Of a stretch of 7,490 nucleotides of DNA, positions 6,615-7,490 are shown one piece after another. The stretch lies in the NCBI GenBank assembly GCA_017537495.1, contig JAFYKS010000342.1, forward strand, positions 1 through 7,490, written 5' to 3'. This DNA comes from Bacillota bacterium (GTDB lineage: Bacteria > Bacillota > Clostridia > Peptostreptococcales > Anaerovoracaceae). Positions within the stretch are counted from its first letter, which is position 1; each line of letters begins with the position of its first letter. Under the pieces are notes generated by a model. That model had not been told where the DNA came from and made no database searches. It saw only the letters and a program-made list of their open reading frames with translations. The translations under genes were made by a program, and so were the position numbers.

Positions 6615-7313
6615 ATGAAAAACGCAATCGGCATCATCGGCGGAATGGGGCCTATGGCCTCCCAGCTTTTTTACAAGATGGTGACAGAACATACCGTGGC
6701 AGAAAAGGACCAGGACCACATTAACCTGGTGATTTTGAGCGATGCATCCATGCCGGACCGTACGGGAGCTATTCTGGCGGGAGAGTATGACGGACCGTAC
6801 AATCAGATGCTGGAAGATGCAAAGATTCTGGAAAACCTGGGTTGCAAGGGTATCGCAATCACCTGCAATACTGCACATTTCTTTGCGGACATGATTGCAG
6901 ATAAGATTGGAATTCCAATTCTGCATATGATTAAGGGAACTGCAGCAGCTGTGGCAGAGGAGTGTCCCGGCGGCAAGGTAGGCATCATGGCTACCGACGG
7001 AACCGTACAGACCGGTCTCTATCAGAAAGCTCTGACTGAACAGGGGCTGGAACCTTTTACCCCGTGTGAGGAAATCCAGAAGGAAGTAATGCACCAGATT
7101 TATGACCGCATCAAGAACGGTCAGAATTACGATGCGGAAAGCTGGAAGAAGATAGAAGCAGAATATAAGGCGGCTGGCTGCAGCAAGGTACTGCTGGCAT
7201 GTACAGAACTGTCCGTAATCAAGGCGGATGAAGGCCTGGAAGACTGGTATGTGGATCCAATGGATACACTGGCCAGACTGGTTATCGCAGCAGCCGGCAA
7301 GGAATATAAATAA
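6615..7313 (+). CDS. Aspartate/glutamate racemase family protein
   Basis: Cofactor-independent amino-acid racemase that interconverts L and D forms by a two-cysteine proton-transfer mechanism. Both catalytic cysteines are present: C84 in ITCNTAHFF and C196 in LLACTELSVI. The glycine-rich opening GIIGGMGPMAS (5-15) is typical of the aspartate racemase (RacD/YgeA-like) group. Length (232) fits the family (about 225-240). The start is fixed by a strong AGGAGG at 6601-6606, 8 nt before the ATG. It is the second gene behind the Lrp/AsnC regulator and ends at its own terminator. D-aspartate or D-glutamate for cell-wall or signalling use is the usual role, but many relatives act on other amino acids, so the substrate is left open. 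It is distinct from MurI-type glutamate racemase, which normally has a longer sequence and different flanking motifs. Confidence 0.92.
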   Translation: MKNAIGIIGGMGPMASQLFYKMVTEHTVAEKDQDHINLVILSDASMPDRTGAILAGEYDGPYNQMLEDAKILENLGCKGIAITCNTAHFFADMIADKIGIPILHMIKGTAAAVAEECPGGKVGIMATDGTVQTGLYQKALTEQGLEPFTPCEEIQKEVMHQIYDRIKNGQNYDAESWKKIEAEYKAAGCSKVLLACTELSVIKADEGLEDWYVDPMDTLARLVIAAAGKEYK

Positions 7314-7326
7314 CAGCGAGATGAAG

Positions 7327-7366
7327 AAAACCCCGGTCCTCAGGATTCGGGGTTTTATATATTTTT
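7327..7366 (+). terminator. Intrinsic terminator after the racemase gene
   Basis: AAAACCCCG (7327-7335) pairs with CGGGGTTTT (7348-7356). An inner TCC/GGA pairing closes a 3-nt loop, and the downstream stretch is T-rich to 7366. It starts 14 nt after the stop codon. Confidence 0.85.
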
Positions 7367-7414
7367 ACAAAAGGCTTAATTTATTAAATTTTCCCGTTTA
7401 AACTTTGGAATTAC

Positions 7415-7443
7415 TTGCACATTTTTACAGAATGAGCGATAAT
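7415..7443 (+). promoter_or_regulatory. Promoter for a gene beyond the right edge
   Basis: TTGCAC (7415-7420) and GATAAT (7438-7443) are 17 bp apart, matching consensus at 4/6 and 5/6 positions. Transcription would start near 7450. No start codon with a ribosome-binding site is seen before the window ends, so the leader is at least 40 nt long. Confidence 0.6.
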
Positions 7444-7461
7444 AAAAGGTAGAGATTTTGT

Positions 7462-7476
7462 GTCGAAATCTTCGAC
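7462..7476 (+). repeat. 15-nt inverted repeat in the leader at the right edge
   Basis: GTCGAA (7462-7467), ATC, then TTCGAC (7471-7476) form a perfect 6-bp dyad about 12 nt after the predicted transcription start. It could be an operator or the first hairpin of a structured leader. An overlapping alternative stem, AGATTT (7453-7458) with AAATCT (7466-7471), is mutually exclusive with it. Confidence 0.45.
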
Positions 7477-7490
7477 CGGAAGAACAAAGG

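Noticed and set aside
6219..7094. Antisense open frame of 291 codons spanning the regulator and racemase genes
   Set aside because: It crosses two well-supported genes and their spacer, and no family is recognisable.
1..7490. CRISPR arrays, insertion sequences, tRNA/rRNA genes, phage or defence genes
   Set aside because: I read for regular repeats, transposase-like proteins, terminal inverted repeats and RNA-gene signatures and saw none.

Overview
This window looks like a chromosomal segment of an anaerobic Firmicute, most likely a gut Clostridia of the Lachnospiraceae or a neighbouring family. The basis is moderate GC content, strong Shine-Dalgarno sequences, AT-rich promoters of the TTGACA/TATAAT type, many intrinsic terminators between genes, and a gene set typical of that group. 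The family is an inference; nothing here fixes the species. All genes lie on the + strand.

Layout: (1) 2-430, the 3' end of a type I phosphodiesterase/alkaline-phosphatase-superfamily gene, closed by a hairpin terminator. (2) 608-1828, sstT, a sodium:serine/threonine symporter with its own promoter and a strong terminator. It has a codon bias clearly unlike its neighbours. (3) 1955-5862, a probable three-gene transcript behind a good promoter: a long-form Xaa-Pro aminopeptidase interrupted by an in-frame TAG, a MATE multidrug/metabolite efflux pump, and the tRNA methyltransferase trmO. (4) 5863-6155, an intergenic region with two successive terminators. A candidate promoter lies between them, and the Lrp promoter follows. 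(5) 6156-7313, a two-gene unit of an Lrp/AsnC-type regulator and an aspartate/glutamate racemase-family enzyme, closed by a terminator. (6) 7367-7490, a strong-looking promoter and the start of a leader containing a 15-nt inverted repeat. Its gene lies beyond the window.

The shared theme is amino-acid and peptide use: serine/threonine uptake, proline-peptide trimming, amino-acid racemisation, and an amino-acid-responsive type of regulator. The efflux pump and trmO are probably along for the transcriptional ride.

The most notable observation is the single in-frame amber codon at 2393-2395 in the aminopeptidase. The reading frame is otherwise intact, and all five metal-ligand residues are kept downstream. 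This may be a recent nonsense mutation, a sequence error, or less likely a read-through codon. I found no convincing new defence or mobile system in this window.
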